Source: Fusarium oxysporum f. sp. lycopersici 4287 (lineage: Eukaryota; Ascomycota; Sordariomycetes; Hypocreales; Nectriaceae). From it: DNA of 64,000 nt. The translations under genes were made by a program, and so were the position numbers. This document shows, piece after piece, positions 1 to 14,199 of the stretch (positions are counted from its first letter, which is position 1; every line of letters starts with the position of its first letter). The notes under the pieces are model-generated. The model searched no databases. It worked only from the letters and a program-made list of their open reading frames with translations, and was not told where the DNA came from. Where the stretch lies: the NCBI RefSeq assembly GCF_000149955.1, contig NW_017264847.1, positions 99,647 to 163,646 on the forward strand. The letters are read 5' to 3'.

Positions 1-2
1 GC

Positions 3-251
3 GAGGTTGAGAACCTAGTCTTTGGATTTGAAGAAAAGCACCCAGATCTAGTTGAAGCAGGTGTCGCGAGACCGGGCTTGATTATTAATGACTCTACCGA
101 CGTGAAAGAAGTTATGGCTCGCCTAGGTAAGGAGGTCACAACCATCAAGCTGGAATCAGTTGCAGCAGCTCTCCTTCAGCAAGCTCTTCATGGGACTGAG
201 AACAAAACTCTTTGGTCCGATGATTTGAAGCGTCTTGCAGGATCTCAGTAG
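3..251 (+). CDS. 3' end of a Rossmann-fold NAD(P)-binding (epimerase-like) protein, partial
   Basis: An open frame enters from the left edge and closes with TAG after 82 codons. It reads as the C-terminal part of a small atypical short-chain dehydrogenase / NAD(P)-binding epimerase-like protein. The visible evidence is an ARPGLI stretch followed by a helix rich in Ala and Leu (VAAALLQQAL) near the end, the usual layout of fungal proteins of about 230 residues in that family. The nucleotide-binding GxxGxxG motif lies outside the window, so the family call is tentative and no substrate can be given. It converges with the P450 gene that follows. Confidence 0.6.
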   Translation, partial: EVENLVFGFEEKHPDLVEAGVARPGLIINDSTDVKEVMARLGKEVTTIKLESVAAALLQQALHGTENKTLWSDDLKRLAGSQ

Positions 252-796
252 GATGATTTACCTATACCTACTACTACTGTACGCAGTCGGGCCTGTAATT
301 AGATAGAATACAATAAAACTAGTCCGTGCACATTGCTCTGTTATCTTTGCACGCGTCGTGTGCTTTGGCGGTTGATAGGCAGATAGGTATCTGTGTTTCT
401 AAAATAGCACAGGTCCTATCTTAATTCCCATATTTACTTTAGCTCTCTCTGCTACCAGGCTGCCTCCCGCTGTGCTATTCCACTCACTACCTCAAGTGGC
501 TTTTTAATCAAGGTCCTAATAGCCTGCTGTTGTTTTCGGAGTAAATCACTGTCTTAAGGTTATAGAGCCTTGGGGAATTTAAGTTATAAAGCCACTCTAA
601 ACTTTACTAGAGCTAGAGCTAAACAAATCTATAAAGTTTAGAAACATAAAAATGCTTTTGGATCTTGATTTCTTTACATAAGATCTAACAACAAGACATA
701 AAATAATCAGTGTCGGTTTGCTTCTGTTAACCTTTTGCCTTCTAGCTCCAGTGCGTCTAGACTTGGAAATATGCCTCCCACGCCCACCATGTGTTC
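252..796. other. Intergenic, tail to tail
   Basis: Between two convergent stop codons. It holds AT-rich 3' flanks and pyrimidine tracts. No open frame of coding quality and no repeat was seen. Confidence 0.6.
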
Positions 797-2483
797 TTAC
801 ATCTTCCTAATATACCCGAACTTGAGCGCCAATCTATGGCCTACAGGTCCTGCGAGGTAGGCATCTTCCAATTCCATACTTCCATGGTCATGCAGCGTTG
901 TCGTGAAGTTAGTGTACACGCTTGCAACGACATTCTTCATGGCTGAACCGAGAATTAGCAAATATCACAACTGTGTTCCAGTGATTGACATTACTTACAG
1001 AAATATGCAAAATTGCTTCCGATGCACATGCGGCCTCCGCTTCCAAATGCCCAAAACCATCGGCGCATGGTGGCGAGATGCTCAGGTGATGAATCGATCC
1101 ACCGCTCTGGCTTCCACTGGTCTGGCTCGGGAAAGATCTCGGGCGTGCGATGCAATGAGTACGCATAACACTGAACGGTAGTGCCGGCTGGAATGTTGTC
1201 GTGACCTCCTAGCGAGCTGGGCTTTGGGACGCGACGGGGCTGACCACCTGGGACAGATGGGTAGAGGCGGAGAGATTCTAATATGACAGCCTCTAGTAGC
1301 GGAAGTTTGTCGATGGCCTTCGGCGCAGGCACTACCCATTCTCCTTCGGCCGGTGGCGGGAAGTACAGTGGCGGATCGAGGGTGAGCAACTCTTCTCGCA
1401 GCTTTGCCTGAAGTTCTGGTCTCTTGGATAGCTCGTAAAAGCAAAAGGTCAGAGTGTTGCCACTGGTTTCATGGGCTGCCGAGTTGTGTGCAAACATGTC
1501 ACTGGCGATTTCCAGGCGCTGAGGATATTGACCAGGCTTGGCATGAGGATCGCTCATGGCCTTGAGTGCAAGAGACATAACGACGGGCTTATCCGCATCT
1601 GACAAGTCCTCTTCGCCTTGTGCAATGAGTTCCTGCGCTTTGTCACACTTCTCAAGGTTCCACTGTTCGATGTCGTGGAAGCCACTGTCGACCTTTTTCG
1701 GAATAAGGCCAATTGTCTTGAGCCAGTTGTTCAGTCTTGGGAACTCGTATTGCCAGAACGTATATGGTGCGGCAGCAAAGAATCCATCCAGGTATAGCCG
1801 TCTCTCCTTTTCGTCTTCAATCAGATTGCTGCTCAGCGTGCTTCCAAACTGCCAGGTGATGAATGAGTCCATTGAGTACGAGTAGAATAGCTCGAGCACT
1901 TCCAATGGCTTCTTGCTGTCAGCTGCACGGCTGAATACAGGCAGAAGCCTCCCGAACAAGATTTTCTTCATAGAAGCTTGACTTGTACTATCGGCAAGGA
2001 TAAAAGATTTAGAGAAAGTACCGGAGATGATTCGTTTGCGGGCAGAGTGGGTTCCATTGTCCTGGAAAGTGAAAATGTTTTCCGTACTATAGAGTTATGA
2101 CGAGATTAGTACCTGAGAATCTGTGAAAAGACAGGACTTAACGTTTATTACTTGTAATTGATGAATCCTCGCGTATAAAACTCAGTCTTAGGGAAGCCTC
2201 CCAAGTAGACCTGCTTCAAGCCGCCTTCGAAGCAATTGAGGCTGACCAAACCTGGCGAGAGTCTTAGAGCCTTCCCCTTAGCCATGTGATTTTTATAGAC
2301 CAGCTTGTTCTCCTGGTGAGTGAGCTTTGCCCACCACAGCCAAAAGGGAGCAACATGGCAGCTCCAATGCGGCGCCGGGATCTTGGCGAGTGGAGATAGG
2401 AACGCGGGCTTGATTATTCTCTCGTAAAAAGCTAGTAGAAGCACCAGGCCGGCAGCAACCGCGGGGATATTGAGTGAAGTCAT
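797..2483 (-). CDS. Cytochrome P450 monooxygenase, 521 aa
   Basis: Membrane-anchored haem-thiolate monooxygenase. Three exons (2483-2152, 2086-999, 942-797) joined at GT-AG introns of 65 and 56 bp give exactly 522 codons. The N-terminus has a hydrophobic anchor (AAGLVLLLAF). Next come the family-typical HSARKR block just after intron 1, an I-helix AHETSG, the K-helix ESLR (Glu381, Arg384) and the haem loop FGSGGRMCIG with ligand Cys465. Length and motif order are normal for fungal microsomal P450s. The last exon restores the end of helix L and a C-terminal tail that the long central frame misses. Substrate cannot be told. It faces the same way as the ALDH, cupin and Baeyer-Villiger genes that follow, which suggests an oxidative pathway. 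Confidence 0.93.
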
Positions 2484-3601
2484 CAGTTGGAGTTGGCTCG
2501 GCGTTTGAGTATAGTCAACCGTTGTGTGATTGAGTTGAATTGGACTAAATATGAAAAGACTGAAGAATTATTTAGTTTTACAGGACATCCATTATATCCT
2601 TTCGGGACTAACTAGACTGGACGAGCCTTCGGTTACATGCAAGTATCGTAATGGTTCGATGCGTATGTTGCGAAGCAGTCCCTGGCCATTTCTGGCCGGC
2701 TAACGGTAGCACATGCGCATCATTGGATCGCGTATTGATCAAAAAAGGCAAGTGGGGAGACGCGGACGTGACCAGATTCACTGTTGCCGGTGATTTTCCC
2801 TTGGACTCTGACGGCACCCAACCATTCATCATCTTGCTGTGGTAAGTCGTATCGAACCTAAAAAGGGATCCTCGGGTAAAGCGACCAGTAACAGCACTTC
2901 CGGAAATTCGCTTTTCCTATGATATCATCTTATTTCTAAAAACCATCGCGTAGTAGGCTTCCAGCCCATTGCTAGGCGCAGGTGTGAAATCAACCCCACC
3001 TACAGTACTAGAGAGACTACTTGCTACAGTGGGTTGTACACGGCACTCGCAGTGAGATTTTACAGGCGTCAGTGTTCCGCTGAAAGGTTATTGTCTAGCC
3101 TAGCAATACAACCGAAAAAAGATCTCACATTTACTCGGAGTCATTTCCGTCGTGAGTGGAACAGGCTAGTCTAGTGCACGGTACTCCGGAAGGGTTTTTC
3201 AAGAGAACACAACTGAACGCTGCTGAGAGGAGCGCCAGACGAGAGCTAGGCCACTGCACGATAACTCGTGATAACGGGTTGGGATGTTGTCCAAGGATCC
3301 CATGACGAAAAAAGGTGAACGATTTAGTTCAAGATGGCATTCAAGACGGAAAATTCGACAGATGAAAATGTAAATGACTTGCAACTAGCATTCGAATGGC
3401 TTTTGAGGGATTCCGACAGTACATTACATTCTTGCTCACTGCTCGAGGTAGGCGCGTGATGCAAAGATTAGCTGTAAGGATTATCAACGCTCAATTCTCA
3501 ACCTTAAATCACGGTCAGGTAAAAAGATAAAGGTGTAGTGACCTCAGTTATATAAATTCCAGTTTTATTAACCCTCTCAGACGCCTTTTACCTCAGTGCA
3601 T
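2484..3601. other. Intergenic 1.1 kb, promoter side of the P450
   Basis: Short chance frames of 60-75 codons are present on both strands but none shows a recognisable fold or plausible introns. It probably holds the P450 promoter and the ALDH terminator. Nothing else was seen. Confidence 0.5.
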
Positions 3602-5351
3602 CTAGAGACGATTTCCCAGGTTTACATGAACAGCCTTGACAGATGTGTATGCCAGAATACCCGACTCTCCCAACTCTCGTCCGATGCCTGACTGCTTCAC
3701 ACCACCGAATGGAATTCGGAAGTCCGAGTCGTTGCTACTGTTGACCCAGACCACTTTGAATTGTTAGCTGACATGATACATGTATTTATGGTTGATCTTG
3801 CACGTGACTTACTTCCTGCATCTATCCTCTTGGCAATTGCATGGGCTCGAGTAATATTCTCTGTGAAAATCGCAGCCCCCAAGCCGTAGAAGCTATCGTT
3901 GGCTCTCTCAATTGCCTCATCTTCGGTCGAGAAGGAGCTGATGGCGGCGAGTGGGCCAAAGACTTCTTCGCGGTAAATCTTCATGTGGTCCTTGACATCA
4001 GTGAAGACAGTAGGCTCGATGAAAAAGCCCTTTCCATTGACACCCTTATAAGGTTTGCCACCGAAGCTCAACGTGGCGCCTTCCTGCTTGCCTTGCTCAA
4101 TGTACGATAAGACACGTTCGTACTGGGCCTTGGTGACCTGAGGGCCTTGGAAGGTTCCAGCAGCATAAGGGTCGCCAACGACAGAGGTCTTCTTGACCTG
4201 TTCGACAAAGAGCTCAATGAACTTGGGATAAATCTTCTCGTGGATAAGGAGTCTGCTTGTAGCTGTGCAGATTTGTCCCTGGTTGGCCATAATGCCATAA
4301 TGAGCCCACTTGACGGCATTCTCAAGCTCGGCATCTTCAAAAATGATAAGGGGTGACTTCCCACCTGTCTCGAGGGTGATCTCTTTTAAATTGGTAGCTG
4401 CCAGTTTCATGATCTCGCGACCTGTGTTTGTAGACCCTGTAAAGGCAATCTTATCCACGTCGATGTGACCTGCTAGGCTTGCTCCAGCTGTGCGACCAAA
4501 TCCATTGACGATATTGATTACACCAGGCGGGAAACCGGCCCTTTCAATAAGAGTGGCAAATAGCAGGACAGATAGAGGGGTCTGTTCGGCAGGCTTGAGC
4601 ACAATTGCGTTGCCAGCAGCCAGCGCCGGGCCGAGTTTCCAAGCTGCCATTCCCAATGGATAGTTCCAGGGAATGATCTGGCCACAGACGCCAATCGGTT
4701 GTCGGTTCGTATACGCGAATTTGTTATCGTTGGTAGAAATAACTGCAATGACAAGCCGTATCAGTAAAATTCTTTTGTCGTTCGACAGTTCTTCCACTTA
4801 CCTTGGCCTGAAATCTTATCGGCGAACCCGGCATAATAGCGAAGCACTCCTGTCAACTCGCGAACGTCTCCTTGGGCCGACGAAAAACGCTTCCCTGCAA
4901 AAGTCAGCAATCTGCAAGCGACGGATGGGTTTAGAGTTGGCTGCTATACCATTATTCCAGGTATCGATCGAAGCAAACGTGTCTGTCAACTCTTCAGCCA
5001 GGTCGGCCAGCTTTCGCATGAGCTCGCCACGCTCTGTCGGGCTAATTCTTGACCATGGCCCTCGGAAAGCTGCGCGGGCTGCTTTCACAGCATCGTCAAT
5101 GTCTTGCTCGCCACCGGCATGGACCTTGACGATTTCTTGCTCGTCTCTATAAGATGTGAGTTTAGGTCAGCAGCCCCAAATGATGTGGAGGCAGGGGGGA
5201 AAGGGTAGTTTTGCGCTTACATGGGGCTTACGACTGTGATCTTTTCGCCAGACTTTGCCTCGCGCCATTCGTTGTTGATGAACAGACCCAGAGGCTGCTC
5301 GACTGAGCGTCCATTCGGGGCCGTAAGGGTCTGGAAGAGGTTTGCAACCAT
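3602..5351 (-). CDS. NAD(P)-dependent aldehyde dehydrogenase, 500 aa
   Basis: Oxidises aldehydes to carboxylic acids in the cytosol. Five exons (5351-5221, 5146-4950, 4894-4802, 4742-3813, 3753-3602) with introns of 55-74 bp sum to 501 codons, the normal length for the class 1/2 ALDH superfamily. The general base Glu265 sits in LETGGKSP and the catalytic thiol Cys299 in [11 protein letters not shown]. The FTGST and PWNYP cofactor motifs are intact, and the C-terminal exon supplies the FGGVKQSG motif. The start ATG opens a standard N-terminus (MVANLFQTL). It lies downstream of a cupin and a Baeyer-Villiger enzyme on the same strand, so a role in finishing oxidation of an alcohol or ester product is reasonable but not shown. 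Confidence 0.95.
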
Positions 5352-6029
5352 GATTTGCGAATGCGAAGTTTAACGAATCGGAAGACTTCGACTTGGATAG
5401 AACATGGTTGAGGAAATCGAAGCATTAGCGATGATTATATTCCTGTTCAAGGAGTCTGGGTACCATAAGTTCCCGGTCTGCATTATTACCGGTAGCTTGA
5501 CCTTCTCTCATGACTGATGGTACCTAGCTTAGTTTGCGAAGCGCTAGGAGGGCGGTGGGTCAAGTACACCTCGCGACCTGTCTAGATTGGGCAAGTCATG
5601 CCATGCATGAAAAACCACAAACCCCAAGCTAACAGTCCCTCGTGTCGAAGCTCGATTCGGAAAGGTTAGATGCCATCATAGGCTAGCTCTCCTCGGTTGT
5701 ACAGCAATCGAGCTGGCTTATCACCCCGCGGCAGTTGGAGGGGTAAATTGGAAGGGTAACTTAGAGGGGTACGGAGCGGATGATGTAAGGTTAATTACTT
5801 GGCTGATGAGTCCCTGTCGACTTACGAGCCGTGAAAGGAAGCTACGTAAGATAGTGGGGGGGGGGGCACCAGTCATGAATGCAATCACAGGTGAGATCAA
5901 AGTTGGAACAAGAGTCGATCGATCAATTGCATAGAAGAAACCAATTCGATTAATTCTAAGAAAGGCAAAATGCAATTCTTTATTCATTGATACGTCTTTC
6001 GTAACCCAACATTTACTATTCTCCTCGCT
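5352..6029. other. Intergenic, ALDH promoter side
   Basis: Holds a CCGCGG palindrome at 5726-5731, about 375 bp upstream of the ALDH start, and a run of 10 G residues near 5857-5866. Repeated GGGGTA-type words lie between about 5735 and 5780. The 88-codon minus-strand frame at 5721-5987 has no recognisable features and is not called. Confidence 0.5.
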
Positions 6030-6407
6030 CTAAATCAGCGTGATTCGTTCATTATCGATAAACACGGCGACATTGGCAAATTCGGGTCCAAACTCAAAGT
6101 CCACTGTAGTTCCCTTCTTTAGGTACACAAATTGGTCTTTTGTCAAGGTGAATGTTTCTCCTCCATGAATCGCGAGCTTAATCCACCCCTCGGTGACATA
6201 GAAGAACTCGTCGCAGGGGTAGGTTAGTGTTGCAGTACCACTCTCTTTGGCAGCTCCGGCAACGATCTTGCCATCAGCAGACCGATACAGGACTGATTTA
6301 GATCCTGCGTATTCGGGGAAGTCTTCCCACGGGAAAGAGTCCCAAGTGCCGTAAGGGGTGTCTTTGGGGGCGTTGGAGCCCTTACTGTTGGGAACAGAGG
6401 GAGGCAT
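6030..6407 (-). CDS. Small single-domain cupin protein (DUF861/EutQ-like), 125 aa
   Basis: A single-exon gene for a one-domain beta-barrel cupin. The sequence has the cupin signature in order: ATLTYPCDEFFYVTEG (motif 1 region) and KKGTTVDFEFGPE (motif 2 region). The classical metal-binding histidines of motif 1 are largely replaced, as in the cupin_3 / DUF861 group. Such proteins often act on small amine, ureide or sugar-acid compounds, or are accessory factors whose reaction is unknown. The start ATG is the only in-frame one before the fold. It sits between ALDH and a Baeyer-Villiger monooxygenase on the same strand. Function within the pathway is unknown. Confidence 0.85.
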   Translation of the reverse strand: MPPSVPNSKGSNAPKDTPYGTWDSFPWEDFPEYAGSKSVLYRSADGKIVAGAAKESGTATLTYPCDEFFYVTEGWIKLAIHGGETFTLTKDQFVYLKKGTTVDFEFGPEFANVAVFIDNERITLI

Positions 6408-7101
6408 GGCTGAATATTTTGTTTTGAGAGAGGTTATGTTGTTGCTTATTCTGAGAATTTGGGGAAGGATAGATTGGCAGACGTGCTAAAGACAATGAAT
6501 GGTTTGGGTCTGGTAAGAAACGCGCCTGGAGCTGAGGGTAAAGGGCATAATAAAAGATCACGGGCAGTATTCAACTTGCTCACATTTTAGTCGAGTTCGT
6601 CAATCAACTGCATTAGGAAATTTTGGGCATCATCATGTGCTTCGGATGTGTTAGCTCACCCACCTCAAGGTGCATCTGAGGTCGCTAATTTTCCATGTCT
6701 GGTAAGTTGATCGGCTCACTAACTTCGGATGCGGGGGTTGGAGAACAGATCTGTTAGTACCGAAGGGCCCGCCCGCAGATACAGTGGGACATTAATAATG
6801 ATACTGTGCTTGATATTCCAAAGGCCTCCGAGACCGGTTCTTGCAAACAGAGAACTTTGATTGCGGCAGTCAAACATAGCAGGTCTTTTTGTTGGGTTTC
6901 TGGAGATACTGCATGCAATCTATCACCGCCTAAAAGGGTGAAGCTATTTGGTCGTTGGCTACACCAGGCGGCATCCAAGTTACAGCGCTGCGTCGCTCAT
7001 TTACCTTCAATCGCACGGTCACAATCATCGTCAATTTGCAACCCAAATAATGCGAACAGCATGTACGTATTCTTATCATTGCCTATGTCTTCACTTGTAA
7101 A
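6408..7101. other. Intergenic between cupin and Baeyer-Villiger genes
   Basis: Cupin promoter and BVMO 3' flank. A 118-codon plus-strand frame at 6806-7162 overlaps the end of the BVMO gene antisense and looks like chance. Nothing else was seen. Confidence 0.5.
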
Positions 7102-8817
7102 TCAAGAACCAGTAAAACCGGGAAACCCTTCCTTAATCTCCTTCTGTGCCCACTCCCGGTAGCGATTGAGACCGCCAAAGTAAAACTTTGTACTTGACTT
7201 GCGCCCCTCAACATTCGCCCCAAAGATCCAGCTGGCAGTTGTCTTGAACAGTGAGCCCTCTACCAGCTGATCACAGAGCTCGCTCCACTGCTGCTCCGCT
7301 TTGTGTGAAACCTCCATGACGTGATTCTGCTTGTTCTTCTCAGCATGTAGAATGCACTCGGTGATAAGGTCAATCTCGCTTTCAATGACAACGGGGAAAT
7401 TGGCAAACGCGCCCTGTGGCCCAGACACGATGAACATGTTGGGGAAGCCAGAGCACGCGATTGCACCATAGGCTGTTGAGCCATTCTCCCAGTGTTTCTT
7501 GATAGACCTTCCGTTTCGCCCTGTTATCTTGATACGCAGGTAATTGCCTTCAATTGCGTCGAAGCCGGTGGCAAAGATCAAGGCGTCGAGTTTATGCACT
7601 TCGCCGTCCTTGGTCTTGATACCCTCCGGTACAATTTCTTGAATAGGTGTCTCTCGAAGATCCACGATATCCACGTTGTCGCGGTTGAAGATTTGATAAT
7701 AACCTGAGTCGCAAAGAGGCCGTCGGGCGTAAAGATCGCATGGCTTCAGCGCCTTGGCCTTCTTGGGATCCTTGACAATTTCGTCAATCTTGCTGCGGAT
7801 GAAGTTGCACGCTTCCTCGTTCGCGTCGAGGTTTGTCGTGATGTCGCCAAAAGCACTGAACATGAAGCGGAAGCCGTTGCCCTTATCCCAGACTTCCTGG
7901 AACGCTTGACGACGTTCTTCAGGTGTGACCTCCATTGTCTTCCGCGTGCTCTCAGGTACACCGAAAGCGGTTGATGAGGACCATACGTCTCGCCAGATCT
8001 CATCGTAGTTTTCGTTAATCTTTTCACGGTATCCATCAGGAATCTGGCCTTGGCCACTAGGGACCGAATATTGTGGATGGCGTTGGAACGAGACAAGACG
8101 ACCAACCTTGGGAGCTATCGCCGTCATGACCTGAACACCCGTTGACCCATTGCCGATAATACCGACTCTTCGCCCCTCCAACTTCAATTTGTCATCCCAC
8201 TTCGCTGTGTGGACGATGTCGCCGGCAAAGGAAGAGATACCGGGGATGTCAGGGTAGTTGGGCTTCGACAGGAGCCCCAGGCAGTTCACCAAGTAGCGGG
8301 CCTTGATGACCAGATCGCCTGAGCATGAGATGATCCATTTGCCGTCTTTGTCATCCCAAGACGCTGACTCCATCTCGGTCGAAAAGCGCATGTATTTCCG
8401 AAGATTGTGTTTCTTTACGACGTGTCGCAGGTAGTTGAGAATCTCAGGCTGGTAGACATAATGTTGCGACCATGGGTAAGTTCGTAGATCTTCCTTGTCC
8501 CACGAATAACGATAAAGGTAGGTTTCTGTGTCACTCATGGCGCCAGGATAGGTGTTCCAGAACCACGTACCACCGACATCACTAGCCATGTCAATACATT
8601 GTATGTTAAGCCCCGCCTTAGTAAGCTTGTAGGTCGAGTAGATGCCTCCAACTCCGGCACCGACGACGAGAGCATCGACCTCGAGGGTTTCAGGCAAGGA
8701 TCCCATATCGGACTTGGAAGGCTGTGAAGATGTAGGTACAGTGGTTTTGCGGCTTGGGTATGTAGGCTTGGAGGACCGAAAGAGACTGTGAGAAATAGAA
8801 GGGAATCGACCGATCAT
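7102..8817 (-). CDS. Flavin-containing Baeyer-Villiger monooxygenase, 571 aa
   Basis: Class B flavoprotein monooxygenase that inserts oxygen next to a ketone, giving an ester or lactone, using FAD and NADPH. It is uninterrupted by introns. The FAD-binding GAGVGG lies at residues 53-58, GGTWFWNTYPG at 82-92, the Baeyer-Villiger fingerprint FAGDIVHTAKW at 197-207, and the NADPH-binding GNGSTGVQ at about 222-229. The end retains a normal C-terminal domain. The first 45 residues are rich in Ser, Arg and Lys and could be a weak organelle-targeting leader; Met38 is a possible alternative start immediately before the fold. The length matches cyclohexanone-monooxygenase-like fungal enzymes. Neighbouring ALDH and acyl-CoA dehydrogenase fit degradation of a ketone or its ester product, by inference only. 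Confidence 0.95.
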   Translation of the reverse strand: MIGRFPSISHSLFRSSKPTYPSRKTTVPTSSQPSKSDMGSLPETLEVDALVVGAGVGGIYSTYKLTKAGLNIQCIDMASDVGGTWFWNTYPGAMSDTETYLYRYSWDKEDLRTYPWSQHYVYQPEILNYLRHVVKKHNLRKYMRFSTEMESASWDDKDGKWIISCSGDLVIKARYLVNCLGLLSKPNYPDIPGISSFAGDIVHTAKWDDKLKLEGRRVGIIGNGSTGVQVMTAIAPKVGRLVSFQRHPQYSVPSGQGQIPDGYREKINENYDEIWRDVWSSSTAFGVPESTRKTMEVTPEERRQAFQEVWDKGNGFRFMFSAFGDITTNLDANEEACNFIRSKIDEIVKDPKKAKALKPCDLYARRPLCDSGYYQIFNRDNVDIVDLRETPIQEIVPEGIKTKDGEVHKLDALIFATGFDAIEGNYLRIKITGRNGRSIKKHWENGSTAYGAIACSGFPNMFIVSGPQGAFANFPVVIESEIDLITECILHAEKNKQNHVMEVSHKAEQQWSELCDQLVEGSLFKTTASWIFGANVEGRKSSTKFYFGGLNRYREWAQKEIKEGFPGFTGS

Positions 8818-9460
8818 GTCTTGAGAATAATATTCTTGTTGAATTGAAACGCCAACATTTAATCTATTTATTTTCCTTAGCTGGACCTCTCTGCTTTAGT
8901 CTTATGTATTCACAATTGCTCTCACAGTGTGCAAATCAAGCCAACACATGCTTAGGCTAAAGTAGCTGACGCTAAACTACAGCACAAGTTGTCCAGTTCT
9001 GGTTATTTCGCGAGCCTGGTGCATGTAGCACTTCCGACTCACTTTTTTTCACAAGCTAGCTGCCGACTTTCTTTCTATGTATCATGAACCGCCAAACTCC
9101 ATCATGAACCTACAGGTAAATAGTACGGATACTGCCCGCCCAATACGAACCTGGTTATGGTGGATCGGGTTCTCGACCGCGCCCCCGCATCTCGCGTAAG
9201 TGTCAAATCGGGCAAGAAGCAAGATGAGTCCAAGTGGCGAATTGCAGGGTTATCATGATAGGCAAGACATCAACATCAGAAACGCGAAGAGATTGCCTCA
9301 GAACCCGTGTGGGTAAAACAATTGACGGCTGTTGGGTAGGGCACATACTAGGTAACTCCTCTACACAAGACACGACACAAATCACGGTCTTTCTTCTTAC
9401 CCATGGGTGGCAAGCTCGGCCTTTAAGCTTCAGTGATTCTGTACTGAGATAACTCTCTAT
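8818..9460. other. Intergenic, BVMO promoter side
   Basis: BVMO upstream region. A repeated ATCATGAACC word occurs twice between about 9080 and 9115. A 72-codon plus-strand frame at 9234-9452 has no family features and is not called. Confidence 0.5.
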
Positions 9461-10252
9461 CTACTCACTGGCAGCACGCCAAAGAGGAACCAGGTATCCT
9501 TCATTTCCAATTACAGGATCCTGTGGCATGGGAACTTGAGCAATCAGCTCCAGTAATTCTGGAGCCTGATCCAGCCGCCTCTCTCCGTTCTCAGATATCC
9601 ATCTCGGCGAACCCTCGTTTAGAATCAGCTCTGAGGTAAGGTAGGTGTACAAGTCAATAAAACCTTACCTCAGGGAAGAAGGATAGATAGCGATAATCAC
9701 CTTCGTCGCGGACGTTGGAATGGCCGGTGCCAGCCGGGTGTATGACCACGTCTCCTTCTCTGAGGGTCAGAAGTAAACCAGGCTTATCATGCCGTTCGCT
9801 CTCTGATGAAACTCCGTCGGTATCATCAAATTTTCCTACTCCCATCAGAACGTCGGATGACCCCGAAAGAATTGCTATCAAGTAGTACGACACCATGCTC
9901 AGCCTTTTTTCATTTATCAGATGAAGCCTCACGGGGCTTTTACATACCATAACACTCATGGACATTAGGATGAAAATGGCGTCGAGAAGTGGCTACCCAG
10001 ACAATACCCTTCGACAAGAATTAAAGAGATCCCGAGATAGCTTCGTTGGAGCAACCCAACGGATGACTTGTTACTCACTGCTCTCAACCAACCATTCTTT
10101 TCAATCCATGCCTGCGCTGAGTCGATCGTCCGCGGACTTGGAAGAACGTTGCGATAAACCAACACCGGCATTTTGCTGTTGGGGCAATACTCGGTAGGTG
10201 GCAAGAAATATTGCTCTGGTGGTTTAATTTTTGACTGAGCTTGAGTAGTCAT
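9461..10252 (-). CDS. Cupin-domain protein, 202 aa
   Basis: Four exons (10252-10079, 10008-9948, 9874-9669, 9628-9461) with short introns join to exactly 203 codons. The protein shows a cupin core: RRHFHPNVHEC with two histidines of motif 1, then DVVIHPAGTGHSNV with the second-motif His, then a C-terminal segment ending in PLWRAA. This pattern is common in a family of fungal cytosolic cupins of about 200 residues with no assigned reaction. Metal binding is plausible because His residues are kept. The chosen ATG (second Met of the longest frame) lies just before the conserved start PPEQYFLPPTEY. Intron 3 needs the acceptor CAGAG rather than the first CAG, which is slightly unusual. It is transcribed like its neighbours. 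Confidence 0.85.
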
Positions 10253-12536
<2,284 letters not shown>

Positions 12537-12662
12537 CAGGGTAATAGTTTAGATTCTTAAACTAAGAAGTGAGGTTGAACATAACAGTCTTGGTCTTAGT
12601 CAATGCTTCCAAAGCATACTTCACCCCTTCTCTGCCGGTGCCACTTTCAGTGGACAGCAGGT

Positions 12663-14199
12663 TTAAATCTTGGCTTGGGTTGTCTCCTTGGCCAGTTGTG
12701 CACGGAACTGCTTAGTTAGTTGCCTAATCGCCAAGTCCAACAGAACATCCTCGCTTCCACCAGGAATCCTGGCCCCAGGCACTTCTCGATAAATCTCTAT
12801 ATCGTCGTGTCAGCTCTCTGTCTCGGTATAAAAGCATCTGCTGAATAGCTTACTCTCCGCAATCTCGCCCTTGCCCGTACGCGTATAACCGTTGCCGCCG
12901 AACAATAGAACAGCGCATCTCGCACACTCGTCAAGAACAATGCCAGCGTTGGCTTTGCACAGAGCGGTCAGACCACCGAGTTCTTGGTCTGCTGTTTCCT
13001 TAGACATCTTGGAGAGCTGGTATGCAAATGATTCTACCCAGGACCATTGCGCTTCCAGGATTGCACCACACTTAGCCAGTCGGTGACGTACCACGGGTTG
13101 TTCCATGAGAGTCTTGACAAAGTCAGCTGTGAATCACATCCACTCCACCTTCTAAACCCACCTTGTTGAATGCCTTGCGCTGAAGACAATAAGCGAAGGC
13201 GCTGCTCAGGGCAACTCGAGCCTGACGGGTGACACCAACAGAGATAAACATACGCTCGTGGTTAAAGTTGTGCATGATGTACTTCATGCCCTCGTTCTCA
13301 CGCCCGATCAGGTTTTCCCGTGGGACTCTCACATCATCAAGTTCGATAAAGGAAGTTCCCGCCACAATCTGCCCCGCAACTTTAAGTCGTCTCCTTGTCA
13401 CGCCAGGATGGTCCTTGAGCGGGACTAAGATTAAAGAAATGCCTTTTCCTCCAGAGTTTTCCCCACCAGTTCGGACTGCCATGCTAGCATAGTCTGCCAT
13501 CATTCCATTGGTAATCCACTTTTTGGTCCCGTTGATGATATATTCGTTGCCACTCAGAGTAGCCGTCGTGGTGATGTTGGCGACGTCAGAGCCAGCACTA
13601 GAGACGAGATCAGTAAAGCTCTCATTGAGTGATATCTTGAACCCACTCTGGCTCCGTAATAGCAATACAGATTCTCTTTCGCCCGACTAAGAGATCTGGG
13701 AGAAATCTTTCTTGTAGCTGAGGCTCTGCATAATGCAACAGAGGGGGGATACCAAAAGCAACGCCAGTGGTGATGGAGCCAGGTGGTCCAGCAAGGCCGG
13801 AGCGGCTCATCTAGTGTTCAATACAGTCAGCATCTCGATTGATAATGCACCCGTGGGGTGCCATACCTCATCTGCATATATCATCGTATGCAAAGTGTCC
13901 CATTCCTTCACAGGTACCTGGCCGGGCATATGAGTTATGCCTAGCTTTCGAAGCCATTCTACAGGTAAAGGCGCTGGCAAAGACGGCAGGATGAAATTAC
14001 CCTTTGCAAAGACCTCGAATAAGTTGGATGGTACCTCCTCTGCTGATTCCCAGTCCAGGGCATTCTTGTTTAGGTTCTCATCGACGAATTCGCGACAAGC
14101 AGCCTGGAATCTGCGATGCGACGCGTTGAAGTACGGCGACGGGGCGCCTCTAAGCCACGGGGGGTCTGCGAAGGGGACTTGGTGAACCGCAGGGGGCAT
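12663..14199 (-). CDS. Acyl-CoA dehydrogenase family flavoprotein, 441 aa
   Basis: Five exons (14199-13867, 13810-13647, 13597-13162, 13112-12854, 12796-12663) join to 442 codons. The order of motifs is standard for the superfamily: N-terminal helical domain, ITEPDAGSDVAN (acyl-CoA dehydrogenase signature 1) formed across intron 2, a beta domain with KKWITNG, then the helical C-terminal domain with FNHERM, LFGGNGYT and RIPGGSEDVLLDLAIRQ. It should catalyse FAD-dependent alpha,beta-desaturation of an acyl-CoA or act on a related substrate; the set of fungal paralogues is large, so specificity is open. No mitochondrial leader is clear. It is on the same strand as the BVMO and ALDH, which supports a catabolic pathway. 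Confidence 0.94.

Noticed and set aside
5721..5987. 88-codon minus-strand frame next to the small cupin
   Set aside because: Spans a poly-G run and low-complexity sequence; no family features.
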